Below, piece after piece: positions 49,500 through 58,650 of a stretch of 64,000 bases of DNA (position 1 is its first letter; every line of letters begins with the position of its first letter). Both the position numbers and the translations under genes were made by a program. This DNA comes from Bradyrhizobium sp. (GTDB lineage Bacteria; Pseudomonadota; Alphaproteobacteria; Rhizobiales; Xanthobacteraceae), in contig NZ_JAUSLT010000037.1 in NCBI RefSeq assembly GCF_030646015.1, forward strand, positions 1 to 64,000. Direction: 5' to 3'. A model generated the notes under the pieces. It saw nothing but the letters and a program-made list of their open reading frames with translations, was not told where the DNA came from and ran no database searches.

Positions 49500-49723
49500 C
49501 AATACCTCCCAACTCTCAAAAGAGCAGCCTAGCACTTAACCCACGTCATGTGTACCTCTGGTTGTGTCTGGACAAGCGGGGGAAAGCTCGACAGGGAGAA
49601 GACATGAACGCGTTCTCGCCCGCACGCCTCGACGCCGCGTTCCCAGCCATCTTGATCGCCAGCGACGGATGGGCCAACATCGCGCCTTGGGCCAGTCAGA
49701 AGCTAAAAAATGCGAGGAAACGC

Positions 49724-50959
49724 ATGAGCAAATCAGCCGGTTTCAATTTTGGCTGGGTCGTCGTCGGCGCCGGCGCGCTGATGACCTGCGTCGGCTTCGG
49801 CGCGATGATGTCGCTGGCGGTATTCCTGAAGCCGATGTCGGATGCGACGGGCTGGTCGCTCGCCGGCGTTTCGGCGGCGTCGACGCTGAACTTTCTCTGC
49901 ATGGGCGTCGCGGCGTTCTTCTGGGGCGCGCTGTCGGACCGCTACGGCACCCGCATCGTCGTGCTCGCCGGCAGCGTGCTGCTCGGTCTCGGCCTGGTGA
50001 CGGCGAGCATGGCCACCAGCCTGTGGCAGTTTCAATTGCTGTTCGGCATCCTGGTCGGGGTCGCCGTCGGCGCCTTCTATGCGCCGATGATGGCGATCGC
50101 CAGCGCCTGGATCGAAAACCAGCGCAGCCTCGCGGTCTCGCTGGTGTCGGCCGGCATGGGCGTGGCGCCGCTGACGGTGGCGCCGTTCGCGAGCTGGCTG
50201 ATCACGACCTATGACTGGCGCACCGCGATGCTGGTGATCGGAATCTTCGCCTCGGCGCTGCTCGTTCCGGCCGCGTTCCTGGTGCGCCCGGCGCCGCAGG
50301 CAGCCGCGCCTGCGGCCACGGGCGGCGCGCATGCGCCTGAGGCCGAGTGGACCGTGGCGCAGGCGTTGCGCACGCCGCAATTCATCACGCTGGCGCTGGC
50401 GCATTTCTGCTGCTGCGCGGCGCATTCGGGCCCGATCTTCCACATGGTGAGCTACGCCATGGTGTGCGGCATCGCGCCGCTGACCGCGGTCACCGTCTAT
50501 AGCCTGGCCGGCTTCTCCGGATTGGGCGGCCGGCTTGCGCTCGGCGTGATGGCGGACCGCATCGGGGCCAAGCCGGTGCTGGTCGGCGGGCTCATGGTGC
50601 AGGCGCTGTGCGTGGCGACCTATCTCGCGGTCGGCCAGCTCGGCGAATTCTACGCGCTCTCCGTCATTTTCGGCCTCGCCTATGGCGGAGTGATGCCACT
50701 CTACGCCGTGCTGGTGCGGGAATTTTTCGGCGCGCGCATCATGGGCACGGTGTTCGGCGCGGTTTCGGCGTTTGCGAGCCTGGGCATGGCGCTCGGACCA
50801 TGGGCCGGCGGCTGGGTGTTCGACACCTTCCACGGCTATACTTGGCTCTATGTCGGCTCGTTCGGCATCGGGATAGCGGCGGTCGCGGTGGCGTTGAGTT
50901 TTCCCTCGGTACGCCGGCCGACACAGCCCACGCTCCACCTCGGGCGCGCGGCGGCGTAG
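49724..50959 (+). CDS. MFS transporter
   Basis: A 411-residue major facilitator protein with twelve predicted helices. The loop 2-3 motif reads WGALSDRYGTRIVVLAGSVL; the loop 8-9 counterpart is GVMADRIGAKPVLVGG. Overall it resembles the monocarboxylate / oxalate-formate exchanger type (FGILVGVAVGAFYAPMMAIA, SAWIENQRSLAVSLVSAGMG). Two start codons with ribosome-binding sites are in frame: ATG here (GAGGAAA upstream) and ATG at 49604 (GGGAGAAG upstream), which would add 40 non-MFS residues. It precedes an acyl-CoA-dehydrogenase-like gene on the same strand, so it may import that enzyme's substrate. Confidence 0.9.
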   Translation: MSKSAGFNFGWVVVGAGALMTCVGFGAMMSLAVFLKPMSDATGWSLAGVSAASTLNFLCMGVAAFFWGALSDRYGTRIVVLAGSVLLGLGLVTASMATSLWQFQLLFGILVGVAVGAFYAPMMAIASAWIENQRSLAVSLVSAGMGVAPLTVAPFASWLITTYDWRTAMLVIGIFASALLVPAAFLVRPAPQAAAPAATGGAHAPEAEWTVAQALRTPQFITLALAHFCCCAAHSGPIFHMVSYAMVCGIAPLTAVTVYSLAGFSGLGGRLALGVMADRIGAKPVLVGGLMVQALCVATYLAVGQLGEFYALSVIFGLAYGGVMPLYAVLVREFFGARIMGTVFGAVSAFASLGMALGPWAGGWVFDTFHGYTWLYVGSFGIGIAAVAVALSFPSVRRPTQPTLHLGRAAA

Positions 50960-51055
50960 ATCGGCTCTCTTGATCGACAGCGGCAGATGGACCACCATTG
51001 CGTCGCCACCGAACAAGAAGCCCGACAAGCGGCGGAACAAGGGGCGAGGAAATAC

Positions 51056-52228
51056 ATGAACAAGGTTCCCGGTTTCGACCTGGTCGAGCGAGCGCGGGCG
51101 CTGCAGCCGCTGATCGTGCGCGAAGCCAACGAGATCGAGCGGACGCGGCGGCTCACGCAGCCGGTGGTTTCCGCGCTGCTCGAGAACGGGCTTTATCGCG
51201 CGTTGCTGCCGAAAAGCCTCGGCGGCACCGAGGCGCCACTCGAGATCTTCATGCAGATGCAGGAGGAGATCGCCAAGGCCGATGCCTCGACCGCGTGGTG
51301 CCTCGGCCAGTGCGGCGTCTGCGCCATGGTCTCGGCCTATATCGACCCCGAACCGGCCAACGAGATCTTCAACGTCGCGCCCGGCATTCTCGCCTGGGGT
51401 GCGATCAATCATACCGTGCAGGCCGTTCCCGGCGGCTACAAGGCCAGCGCGCGCTGGGATTTCGCCAGCGGCTCGCGGCAGGCGAGCTGGCTCGGCGCCC
51501 ATGTCCGGATCGTCGAGGCGGACGGCTCACCGCGCCGCAGGCCCGATGGCTCGCCGGAGATCCGCACCATCCTGTTCCCGGTGACCAGCGCCACGATGTA
51601 CGACGTCTGGGACGTGATCGGCCTCAACGGCACCGGCACCGATTCCTATTCGGTCGAGGATCTCTTCATTCCCGAGAAATTCACCGCGCTGCGCGACGAA
51701 CCCACCGCGTTGCGCGAGCACGGCCCGCTCTACCGGATCCCCACTCAAATGGTTTACAGCATGGGCTTTGGCGCCACCTCGCTCGGCGTCGCCCGCGCCA
51801 CGCTGGATGCCGCCATCGAGCTCGCGCGCGCCAAGCAGCCGCAGGGGCTTTCCGCGATGCGCGAGAACAGCGCGGTGCAGGGCCTGATCGGACGCACCGA
51901 AGCCCAGTTGCGCTCCACGCGCGCCTATCTCTATGCCACCGCCGCCGAGGTATGGCGCGATCTGGCGCGCGGCGATGCCTTCACCGAAGCCCATCGCACC
52001 GCGCTCCGGCTGGCCTCGACCTGGACCATCCATCAGTCCACCGCGGTGGTCGATACCGCCTATCACATGACGGGGGCCACCGCCGTGTTCAGCGCCAACC
52101 CGTTCGAGCGCCGCTTCCGCGACATGCATACCATCGCGCAGCAGCTGCAGGGTCGCGACAGCCATTATGAAGACGTCGGCAAGGTGATCCTGTCGGGCAA
52201 GCTCGATTCTGCGCCGACGGCGCGATGA
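51056..52228 (+). CDS. Acyl-CoA dehydrogenase-like flavoprotein (group D monooxygenase type)
   Basis: A 390-residue acyl-CoA dehydrogenase-fold protein. The N-terminal helices (ARALQPLIVREANEIERTRR, LYRALLPKSLGGTEAPLEIF), the middle beta domain (YKASARWDFASGSRQASWLG, WDVIGLNGTGTDSYSVEDLF) and the C-terminal bundle (DTAYHMTGATAVFSANPFER RF-type helix) fit the HsaA/DszC-like flavin hydroxylase branch better than true acyl-CoA dehydrogenases. It would use reduced flavin from a separate reductase. It follows the MFS gene after a 97-bp gap, so uptake and oxidation of one aromatic or acyl compound is plausible. Confidence 0.88.
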   Translation: MNKVPGFDLVERARALQPLIVREANEIERTRRLTQPVVSALLENGLYRALLPKSLGGTEAPLEIFMQMQEEIAKADASTAWCLGQCGVCAMVSAYIDPEPANEIFNVAPGILAWGAINHTVQAVPGGYKASARWDFASGSRQASWLGAHVRIVEADGSPRRRPDGSPEIRTILFPVTSATMYDVWDVIGLNGTGTDSYSVEDLFIPEKFTALRDEPTALREHGPLYRIPTQMVYSMGFGATSLGVARATLDAAIELARAKQPQGLSAMRENSAVQGLIGRTEAQLRSTRAYLYATAAEVWRDLARGDAFTEAHRTALRLASTWTIHQSTAVVDTAYHMTGATAVFSANPFERRFRDMHTIAQQLQGRDSHYEDVGKVILSGKLDSAPTAR

Positions 52229-52405
52229 AGGACTTCAGCTGGAAGTAGCGCCCGGCAACCTCACGCCTCCAAGCTGCGCGGCTATCGATCCGGAGCCGTC
52301 GGCATGGCTGTGAGCCCGTAAAAATACTGCAATTCGTTGACCGGGGTTATTAAACAATTTCTGGGAACCTTCGAATCTTCCTCTCCTGGAGCTTCGGCAG
52401 CCCCC

Positions 52406-54373
52406 ATGTTCAAACTTCGATCGATTGCAGTCCGCCTGATCCTCGCCATTTCGCTGACGGTGGCCGCGGCCTGCGCCATCCTCGGCACCTTTTCGATTCT
52501 GCAGCAGCGCGCCCTGACGCGGCTCGCGCTCGACCAGCAACTCAAGCTGCAATATGACAGCGTGATCGCCGCGATCGACTATGAGGGACGCGCCGCCATG
52601 GCGGTCAGCTCGGTCGTCGCCGCACTGCCCCCGGTCGGCGCCGCGATCGCCAAGGGCGACCGCGATTCCATGACCGCGCTGCTCGGCGGCGCCCAGGCGG
52701 CCCTGAAGGCGCAGGGCATGTCGCTCCTGAACCTCACCCTGCCGCCGGCAACGATCTTCCTGCGCCTGCACGATCCCAAGTCGTTTGGCGACGACATCTC
52801 GGCGCGGCGTATCACTGTGGTGGAGTCGAACAGGACCGGCAAGCCGATCGTCGGCGTCGAAATGGGCCGCAATGAACTCAGCATCTTCGCCATGACGCCG
52901 ATCATGCGTGACGGCAAGAGCATCGGCATCGCCGAAAACGGCGTCCCGTTCGGCAAGGAGTTCGTCGACCGCGCCAAGCAACGCTTCGGCGTCGATCTCG
53001 CCGTGCATTCCTTCGACGGCAAGGAACTGAAGAAACTCTCCTCGACCTTCGGCGATGCCGTGGTCGCCACGCCGGAAGAGTTGAAGAGCGTATTCAGCGG
53101 CGCATCGCTGCGTCGCGATGCGACGCTCGGCGGCAAACACTCCGCTCTCTATCTCGGGCAAATCAAGAATTATGCCGGTCAGCCGGTCGCTGTGCTGGAA
53201 GTCATCAAGGACACCACCGAATACGAGGCGGCGGCGGCAAGCTCGCAGCGCAACCTGATCCTCGGCACCATGGCCATCCTGGCCGGCGCCGTGCTGCTGG
53301 CCTTCCTGCTCGGCCGCGGCCTGTCGCGTCCGCTGACGGCGATCACCGCGGTCATGAACCGTCTTTCCGGCGGCGATACCGAGGTGACCATCCCCGGCGG
53401 CGAGCGCAAGGACGAACTCGGCACCATGGCGGTGGCCGTCGACGTGTTCCGCCGCAGCATGCTGGAAGCAGGCGCCATGCGCGCCGCGCAGGAAGCCGCG
53501 AAACAGCAGGCGGAAGAGGAAAAGAAGGCATTGCAGCGGCAGATGGCCGACCGTTTCGAGGCCGACGTCAAGAGCGTCGTCAGCGCGGTCGCGCGCGCGA
53601 CCAAGGACATGCAGCGGGTAGCCGGCGAGATCACGGCCAGCGTCAACGGCACGTCGGAACGGGCCACCGCCGCGGCTGCCGCATCCGAGGAAGCCTCGGC
53701 CAGCGTCAGCACCGTCGCCGCCGCCACCGAGGAGCTGGCCTCCTCCGTGGCCGAGATCGGCCGCCAGGTCACGCATTCCAGCAGCGTCGCCGACGACGCT
53801 GTGGTCAAGGCCGGTCAAACCACCGAAATGGTCGGAAGCCTCACGGCAGCCGGCGAAAAGATCGGCGACGTGCTTCGCCTGATCGGCGCCATCGCCAGCC
53901 AGACCAACCTGCTGGCCTTGAATGCGACGATCGAAGCGGCGCGCGCGGGCGACGCCGGCCGCGGCTTTGCCGTGGTCGCGTCCGAAGTCAAGGAACTGGC
54001 GAGCCAGACCGCGAAGGCCACCGAGGAGATCGCCGGTCAGGTGACCGCGATCCAGTCCGCCACCGGCGATTGCGTCGTCGCGATCGGCGGCATCAGCGAC
54101 ACCATCCGGGAAATCAGCGGCATCGCCACCACCATCGCCGCCGCCGTCGAAGAGCAGGATTCGGCGACGCGCGAAATTGCCCGCAGCGTGCAACAGGCCG
54201 CCGCCGGCACCAGCGAGGTCTCGCACAACGTCGCGGGCGCCAGCCAGGCCGCCGACCAGTCGCGCATCCTCGCCAACAACGTGCTGGTCGCCTCCGGCGA
54301 ACTCAACCAGCATGCCACCGCTTTGTTCGAAAGCGTCGACAGCTTCCTCGCCGGCCTGCGCAACGCCGCCTAG
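52406..54373 (+). CDS. Methyl-accepting chemotaxis protein with periplasmic Cache-type sensor
   Basis: A 655-residue chemoreceptor. One N-terminal helix (about 8-30), a 260-residue periplasmic domain of double-Cache type ([60 protein letters not shown]), a second helix (about 285-305), HAMP ([20 protein letters not shown]) and a signalling domain with the tip [20 protein letters not shown] near residue 496. It likely binds a small organic ligand directly and signals through CheA/CheW. The gene stands alone. The ligand cannot be deduced from the sequence. Confidence 0.93.
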   Translation: MFKLRSIAVRLILAISLTVAAACAILGTFSILQQRALTRLALDQQLKLQYDSVIAAIDYEGRAAMAVSSVVAALPPVGAAIAKGDRDSMTALLGGAQAALKAQGMSLLNLTLPPATIFLRLHDPKSFGDDISARRITVVESNRTGKPIVGVEMGRNELSIFAMTPIMRDGKSIGIAENGVPFGKEFVDRAKQRFGVDLAVHSFDGKELKKLSSTFGDAVVATPEELKSVFSGASLRRDATLGGKHSALYLGQIKNYAGQPVAVLEVIKDTTEYEAAAASSQRNLILGTMAILAGAVLLAFLLGRGLSRPLTAITAVMNRLSGGDTEVTIPGGERKDELGTMAVAVDVFRRSMLEAGAMRAAQEAAKQQAEEEKKALQRQMADRFEADVKSVVSAVARATKDMQRVAGEITASVNGTSERATAAAAASEEASASVSTVAAATEELASSVAEIGRQVTHSSSVADDAVVKAGQTTEMVGSLTAAGEKIGDVLRLIGAIASQTNLLALNATIEAARAGDAGRGFAVVASEVKELASQTAKATEEIAGQVTAIQSATGDCVVAIGGISDTIREISGIATTIAAAVEEQDSATREIARSVQQAAAGTSEVSHNVAGASQAADQSRILANNVLVASGELNQHATALFESVDSFLAGLRNAA

Positions 54374-54516
54374 AACGCTTCCGGCCTGTTTGAATCAGAA
54401 TCGGGCTCACACGGCGTCCCCTCCACGATGGAGCGGGCGCCGTTGTTCGATTGACTCGGCGCCATTTGCGACCGACGATCGACTCCGCGATCTTGATTCA
54501 CCCAGGGGGAGCGGTC

Positions 54517-54699
54517 ATGGCTTACAAATTCGAAGTCTATAAGGACGCGAAAGGCGAGTTTCGTTTCCGATTCAAGGCGCCGAACGGCGAGAATATGTTT
54601 GCTTCGGAAGGTTACGCGCAGAAGGCCTCCGCCATGAGCGCGATCGAGACGATCAAGAAGAACGCGCCGGGCGCCACCATCGACGATCAGACCAAATAG
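54517..54699 (+). CDS. YegP family (DUF1508) protein
   Basis: A 60-residue protein, MAYKFEVYKDAKGEFRFRFK followed by APNGENMFASEGYAQKASAM and a short helix. This is one DUF1508 repeat; E. coli YegP has two. The ribosome-binding site AGGGGGA lies 9 bp upstream. The fold is a small beta-beta-alpha unit; the function is unknown. It stands alone before the DUF1801 gene. Confidence 0.9.
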   Translation: MAYKFEVYKDAKGEFRFRFKAPNGENMFASEGYAQKASAMSAIETIKKNAPGATIDDQTK

Positions 54700-54724
54700 A
54701 GCCGTCGCAATTTCGCAGGGCGCG

Positions 54725-55249
54725 ATGCCACGCAATCCGAAAAGGACCGGCGGGAAAAAGCCCCGGGCCGGCGAACCCCGCGCCGGATTCGCCGATCCCG
54801 CGGTGGCCGCGGTCTTCAGCGCCTATCCAAAGCCGCTGCAGACAAAACTGCTGGCGTTGCGCCGGCTGATCCTCGACACCGCCAGGACGACAAAAGGCGT
54901 CGGCGCCCTCGAAGAAACCCTGAAATGGGGACAGCCGAGTTATCTCACGACAGCCACGAAAAGCGGCAGCACCGTTCGAATCGACCGGATCAAATCCTCC
55001 GTCGACCGCTACGCGGTGTTTTTTCATTGCCAGACCGACCTGGTCGCAACGTTTCGCGAGCTGTACCCCGAGCTGAATTACGGCGGCAACCGCAGCATCC
55101 TGCTGGACGCCAAGGACAAGCTCCCCGAAGCCGAGTTGCGCCACTGCGTGGGACTGGCGCTGACGTATCATTTGAAGAAGAGCAAGGCGGGGGCGGTCGC
55201 TCAGCTGATCTCTCGAAATAATGGCTCGATGTCGCAGCAACGGCGGTGA
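54725..55249 (+). CDS. DUF1801 domain protein
   Basis: A 174-residue protein with a basic N-terminal tail (NPKRTGGKKPRAGEPRAGF) and a DUF1801 (YdhG-like) domain: FSAYPKPLQTKLLALRRLIL, LEETLKWGQPSYLTTATKSG and VFFHCQTDLVATFRELYPEL. Related domains have an SRPBCC-like or iron-chaperone (frataxin-like) fold in other species; here the role is unknown. It starts 25 bp after yegP and may share its transcript. A palindromic repeat follows. Confidence 0.86.
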   Translation: MPRNPKRTGGKKPRAGEPRAGFADPAVAAVFSAYPKPLQTKLLALRRLILDTARTTKGVGALEETLKWGQPSYLTTATKSGSTVRIDRIKSSVDRYAVFFHCQTDLVATFRELYPELNYGGNRSILLDAKDKLPEAELRHCVGLALTYHLKKSKAGAVAQLISRNNGSMSQQRR

Positions 55250-55373
55250 GCCCCCTCTCCCCTTGTGGGAGAGGGTTGGGGTGAGGGGTTACGGTGCTCG
55301 CGTCAGGCACCCCCTCATCCGGCGCGCTCCGCGCGCCACCTTCTCCCACAAGGGGAGAAGGGAAGAAGAGCAG
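55250..55373. repeat. Palindromic intergenic repeat, CTCTCCC..GGGAGAG type (copy 6)
   Basis: Arms CCCTCTCCCCTTGTGGGAGA and TCTCCCACAAGGGGAGAAGG are nearly identical to those of the copy at 15.2 kb; the middle has GGGGTGAGGGGTTA and CACCCCCTCATCCGG. It lies between convergent genes. Confidence 0.88.
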
Positions 55374-55376
55374 CCC

Positions 55377-57614
55377 TCACGCCACCAGCACGGCGTCCTC
55401 GGGCGGATCTTGCGGCGCGACGAATTCCGGGCCGCGCTGCGCGTTCAGGAGCGCGACGATCTCGGCGTTGGGCCGCGCGCGGCTGAACAGGAAGCCCTGC
55501 CCCTCGTGACAGCCCTCGGCGCGCAGGCAGCTCAGTTCGGCTTCGGTCTCGACGCCCTCGGCGGTGATGGTCACGCCGAGGCCCATGCCGAGGCTGATGA
55601 TCGAGCGCACGATCGCCTGGGCGTCGCGATTGGAGCCGAGGTCGCGCACGAACGACTGGTCGATCTTGATCTTGTCGAACGGAAAGCTTCGGAGATAGCT
55701 CAGGCTGGAATAGCCGGTGCCGAAATCATCCATCGAGATGCGGACGCCCAGCGCGCGCAGCGCGTGCAGCGTGGCCAGCACCTGGCTGCTCTTTTCCAAG
55801 AGCAGCGTTTCGGTGATTTCCAGCTCCAGCCTTCTCGCCGGCAGCCCGGTCTGCTTCAGCACGTCCATCACCAGCGACAGCAGATTGCCGACCCGGAATT
55901 GCAGCGGCGACAGGTTGACCGCGATCCGGACGTCGTCGGGCCAGAGGGCGGCGTCGGCGCAGGCGCGGCGCAGCATCAGCGCGCCGAGCAGATTGATCAG
56001 GCCGGTCTCCTCGGCGACGGGAATGAATTCGGCCGGCGATACCATGCCGCGGTCGGGATGCGGCCAGCGCACCAGCGCCTCGAAGCCGGTGATGCGCCCG
56101 GTCGCGAGGTCGACCAGCGGCTGGTAGTACGGCAGCAGCACGTCGTTCTGGATCGCGTCGCGCAGGTCGATCTCGATCCTGCGGCGGCTCTGGGCGCGGG
56201 CATCCATGCCGGCTTCGAAGAAGGAGAACGTGCCGCGCTGCTCGTTCTTGGCGCGCGACAGCGCCATGTCGGCGTTCTTGAGCAGCTTCTCGGACTCGTC
56301 GCCGTCGCCGGGCGCCATGGCGATGCCGATGCTGGCGCCGATCACGACGGAATGGCCGTCGAGCAGATAGGGATCGCCGATCGCCTCCAGCAGCCGCCTG
56401 GACAGCAGCACCGCATCCTCGGGGCGCGTCAGCCCGCTCTGGATGATCGCGAATTCGTCGGAGTTGAGGCGGGCGAGCGTATCCTCCTCGCGCAGGGTGG
56501 ATCGCAGCCGCTTGGCGACGCCGCGCAACAGCTTGTCGCCGATGCCGTGGCCGAGCGTATCGTTGACCGCCTTGAAATTGTCGAGGCCGAGCACCAGCAC
56601 CGCGACCTTTTCCGCGCTGCGCCGGGTGTGCAGCAGGATATCGTCCATCTGCTGGCGCAGCAGGTTGCGGTTCGGCAGCCCGGTCAAGCCGTCATGCTGG
56701 GCCATGAAGGCGAGCCGCGCCTCGGCGCGCTTGCGCTCGGTGATGTCCATCAGCGCCAGCAGCACCGCGGGCTGGTCGTTGTAGACCAGCTGGCGCGAAT
56801 AGATCGCAAGGTCGATCAGCGCGCCGTCGGCCCTGACATGCTTCCAGGTCCGCGCGGTCTGTTCGTCGCTGGAGCGGTCGCCTCCCCATGGCAGTTCAGT
56901 CTCAAAAGCCTGCACGCTGCGGATGGTCAGCTTCTCGAATTCGGCGCGGCTGTAGCCGTAATGCTCGATCGCGGCATCGTTGACGCCGAGGATGCGTTCG
57001 TCGTCCAGCGCGCACACGATCATGGGAACGGGATTGCTGTCGAACAGCAGCCGGAACGAGGCTTCCCGCTGCTTCAGCTCGGTGATGTCGACGCGCAGGC
57101 CGACGACCCCACCGTCCTCGGTCAACCGCTCCTCGATCAGGATGCAGCGGCCGTCGGCCAGCGTCTGCTCGTGGCGTGCGCCTGGCTGATACATCCTGGC
57201 GAGCCGCTCGGCGATCCATTCTTCCTCGCGGCCGACCGCTTCCGGATAGTCGCCGCGCGCGACGCCGACGCGGATGGTGTCCTGCAGCCGGGCGCCCGGC
57301 TTGAACAGGTCGGAACTGCGGCTGTAGATCTCGGAATACTTCTTGTTCCAGAGGATGTAGCGGCCATCGGCGTCGAGAAAGACGATGCCCTGCGGCAGGA
57401 TGTCGATCGCCTCGCGCAGCCGCTCGTGGGATTTTCGCGCTTCCGCGATCGCGGCTTCCGCCTCGGCGCGCTTGCGCACGATTTCGCCGATCTCGGGCGA
57501 AACGCGGCGGCGCTTGCCTGAAAGCTTCGGACTGGGCTTCGCCGGTCGGCCGGGAATGCGGGTCATCGCCGCATGTTTGCGTTTTTTGGCTGGCTTCGGC
57601 CGGATACTCTGCAT
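55377..57614 (-). CDS. PAS-GGDEF-EAL protein, likely c-di-GMP phosphodiesterase with degenerate GGDEF
   Basis: About 745 residues and no membrane helix. Two PAS domains (about 70-180 and 185-300) are followed by a GGDEF domain and an EAL domain. The GGDEF signature is RLNSDEF (N384-S385-D386-E387-F388), so the first two Gly are changed and cyclase activity is doubtful. The EAL domain is complete: E512 in FEALVRW, then NLSPLQFR, LELEITETLLL, DDFGTGYSSLSYL, KIDQSFV and EGVET. The protein therefore probably degrades c-di-GMP under PAS and perhaps GTP control. The start is uncertain: ATG (MQSIRPKP) is used; a GTG 22 codons upstream and an ATG 16 codons downstream are possible. Confidence 0.92.
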   Translation of the reverse strand: MQSIRPKPAKKRKHAAMTRIPGRPAKPSPKLSGKRRRVSPEIGEIVRKRAEAEAAIAEARKSHERLREAIDILPQGIVFLDADGRYILWNKKYSEIYSRSSDLFKPGARLQDTIRVGVARGDYPEAVGREEEWIAERLARMYQPGARHEQTLADGRCILIEERLTEDGGVVGLRVDITELKQREASFRLLFDSNPVPMIVCALDDERILGVNDAAIEHYGYSRAEFEKLTIRSVQAFETELPWGGDRSSDEQTARTWKHVRADGALIDLAIYSRQLVYNDQPAVLLALMDITERKRAEARLAFMAQHDGLTGLPNRNLLRQQMDDILLHTRRSAEKVAVLVLGLDNFKAVNDTLGHGIGDKLLRGVAKRLRSTLREEDTLARLNSDEFAIIQSGLTRPEDAVLLSRRLLEAIGDPYLLDGHSVVIGASIGIAMAPGDGDESEKLLKNADMALSRAKNEQRGTFSFFEAGMDARAQSRRRIEIDLRDAIQNDVLLPYYQPLVDLATGRITGFEALVRWPHPDRGMVSPAEFIPVAEETGLINLLGALMLRRACADAALWPDDVRIAVNLSPLQFRVGNLLSLVMDVLKQTGLPARRLELEITETLLLEKSSQVLATLHALRALGVRISMDDFGTGYSSLSYLRSFPFDKIKIDQSFVRDLGSNRDAQAIVRSIISLGMGLGVTITAEGVETEAELSCLRAEGCHEGQGFLFSRARPNAEIVALLNAQRGPEFVAPQDPPEDAVLVA

Positions 57615-57935
57615 TCGCGTACGCCCACTCGCCTTCTGCGTCCCATGTTCTCCGATAAGTGTCTGAAAAAATGGTAACACTTGCCGGCTTGCGCGGGCGC
57701 CGGCGAGGCTGGAGGGCCATGGAAGAATGCTCCGAATGCACGTTTAAGTAGCAGATGCGCGCGCATCCGCGCGGCGAAAGGCATCCCAGGCGCAACAACG
57801 ACGGCAGATACCGGATAATGATCGATACTGCCCAACGAATGCGCGAATTTCCCCGCGCGCGCACGAAATTTCGCCAATGCGCAACAGGGTTATCGAGCGG
57901 TTAAGCGAGCGGTTAAGCGAGCGGTTAAGAGTGTG
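57615..57935. other. Intergenic region with a 12-bp tandem repeat
   Basis: About 320 bp upstream of the PAS-GGDEF-EAL gene and downstream of the L,D-transpeptidase gene. It should hold the promoter of the former. No ORF, terminator or palindromic family member was recognised, apart from three tandem 12-bp units next to the transpeptidase stop codon. Confidence 0.5.
57895..57929. repeat. 12-bp tandem repeat, three units
   Basis: The unit GAGCGGTTAAGC occurs twice complete and a third time without its last base. It ends 6 bp before the L,D-transpeptidase stop codon (gene on the minus strand). Confidence 0.85.
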
Positions 57936-58382
57936 TCAGTTCGAGATCACGATCCGGGTATTGCCCCGTTGGCGCGCGACCAGGGCAAACAGCGTTGCCG
58001 CATTCGACGGATGCAGCCGAACGCAGCCATGCGAGGCGGGGCCGCCGAGCCGCGCCAGGTCATACGTCCCGTGAATCGCAAAACCGTGATAGAAGAAGAT
58101 CGCATGCGGCATCGGCGAATTGTAGTACTTCCGCGAGAACCAGCGCCGCGCCATCATGGTCGGCTGGAACACGCCGCTCGGCGTGCCATAGCCGCTGCGA
58201 CCGGTCGACACCGGCCAGGAGTATCGCATCGTACCGTCGACGCTAACGGCCATGCGCTGCGACGACTTGTCGATCCGGACCTCGACACCGGCGCGCGCCG
58301 GCGTCAGCGCCAATCCCGCCAAGACCGCCGCGACGGCAAGTACCCGCCGTGCGAGCCGTCGCTTCGACAGCCGTTTCATCAT
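57936..58382 (-). CDS. L,D-transpeptidase (YkuD domain)
   Basis: A 148-residue exported enzyme with a signal peptide (KRRLARRVLAVAAVLAGLAL, cleavage near ARAGV). The YkuD domain carries FYHGFAIHGTYDLARLGGPA followed by SHGCVRLHP, with catalytic Cys120 and His118. It forms 3-3 cross-links in peptidoglycan or attaches proteins to it. It lacks extra LysM or binding domains, so is a minimal form. It is divergent from mepA, another peptidoglycan enzyme, across a 270-bp gap with an inverted repeat. Confidence 0.94.
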   Translation of the reverse strand: MMKRLSKRRLARRVLAVAAVLAGLALTPARAGVEVRIDKSSQRMAVSVDGTMRYSWPVSTGRSGYGTPSGVFQPTMMARRWFSRKYYNSPMPHAIFFYHGFAIHGTYDLARLGGPASHGCVRLHPSNAATLFALVARQRGNTRIVISN

Positions 58383-58476
58383 CGCGCCCTGCCACCACTT
58401 TTTTTATGGCGGCCATGATGTCGTTCCCGAATGCGGGTTGTAAAGACCAGGGCGACATCCGGACGCGACCCATCTC

Positions 58477-58492
58477 GGGTTAATCTTAACCC
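58477..58492. promoter_or_regulatory. Inverted repeat between divergent ldt and mepA genes
   Basis: GGGTTAA-TC-TTAACCC is a 7-bp perfect inverted repeat with a 2-bp spacer in the shared upstream region of two peptidoglycan enzymes. It could be an operator for a dimeric regulator; no protein is implicated by the sequence. Confidence 0.4.
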
Positions 58493-58517
58493 GCCGCCCG
58501 CGGCTTCGCTCAAACCG

Positions 58518-58580
58518 CGGCGAAAAGCTGTGACGAAAACAGCGGCAAAAACTGTGGCGAAAACTGTGGCAAAAACTGTG
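58518..58580. repeat. 12-bp imperfect tandem repeat, about five units
   Basis: Successive 12-base units GTGACGAAAACA, GCGGCAAAAACT, GTGGCGAAAACT and GTGGCAAAAACT, preceded by GCGGCGAAAAGCT, differ at a few positions. It lies 70 bp before mepA. The unit is unlike the 12-bp repeat on the other side of ldt. Confidence 0.8.
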
Positions 58581-58650
58581 TCTTGGCGCTCGGCGCGGCT
58601 TTTCGCCGGTTGCCGGTTTCGTGCTAGGCTTTGGCCACCAGAGTGAATCG

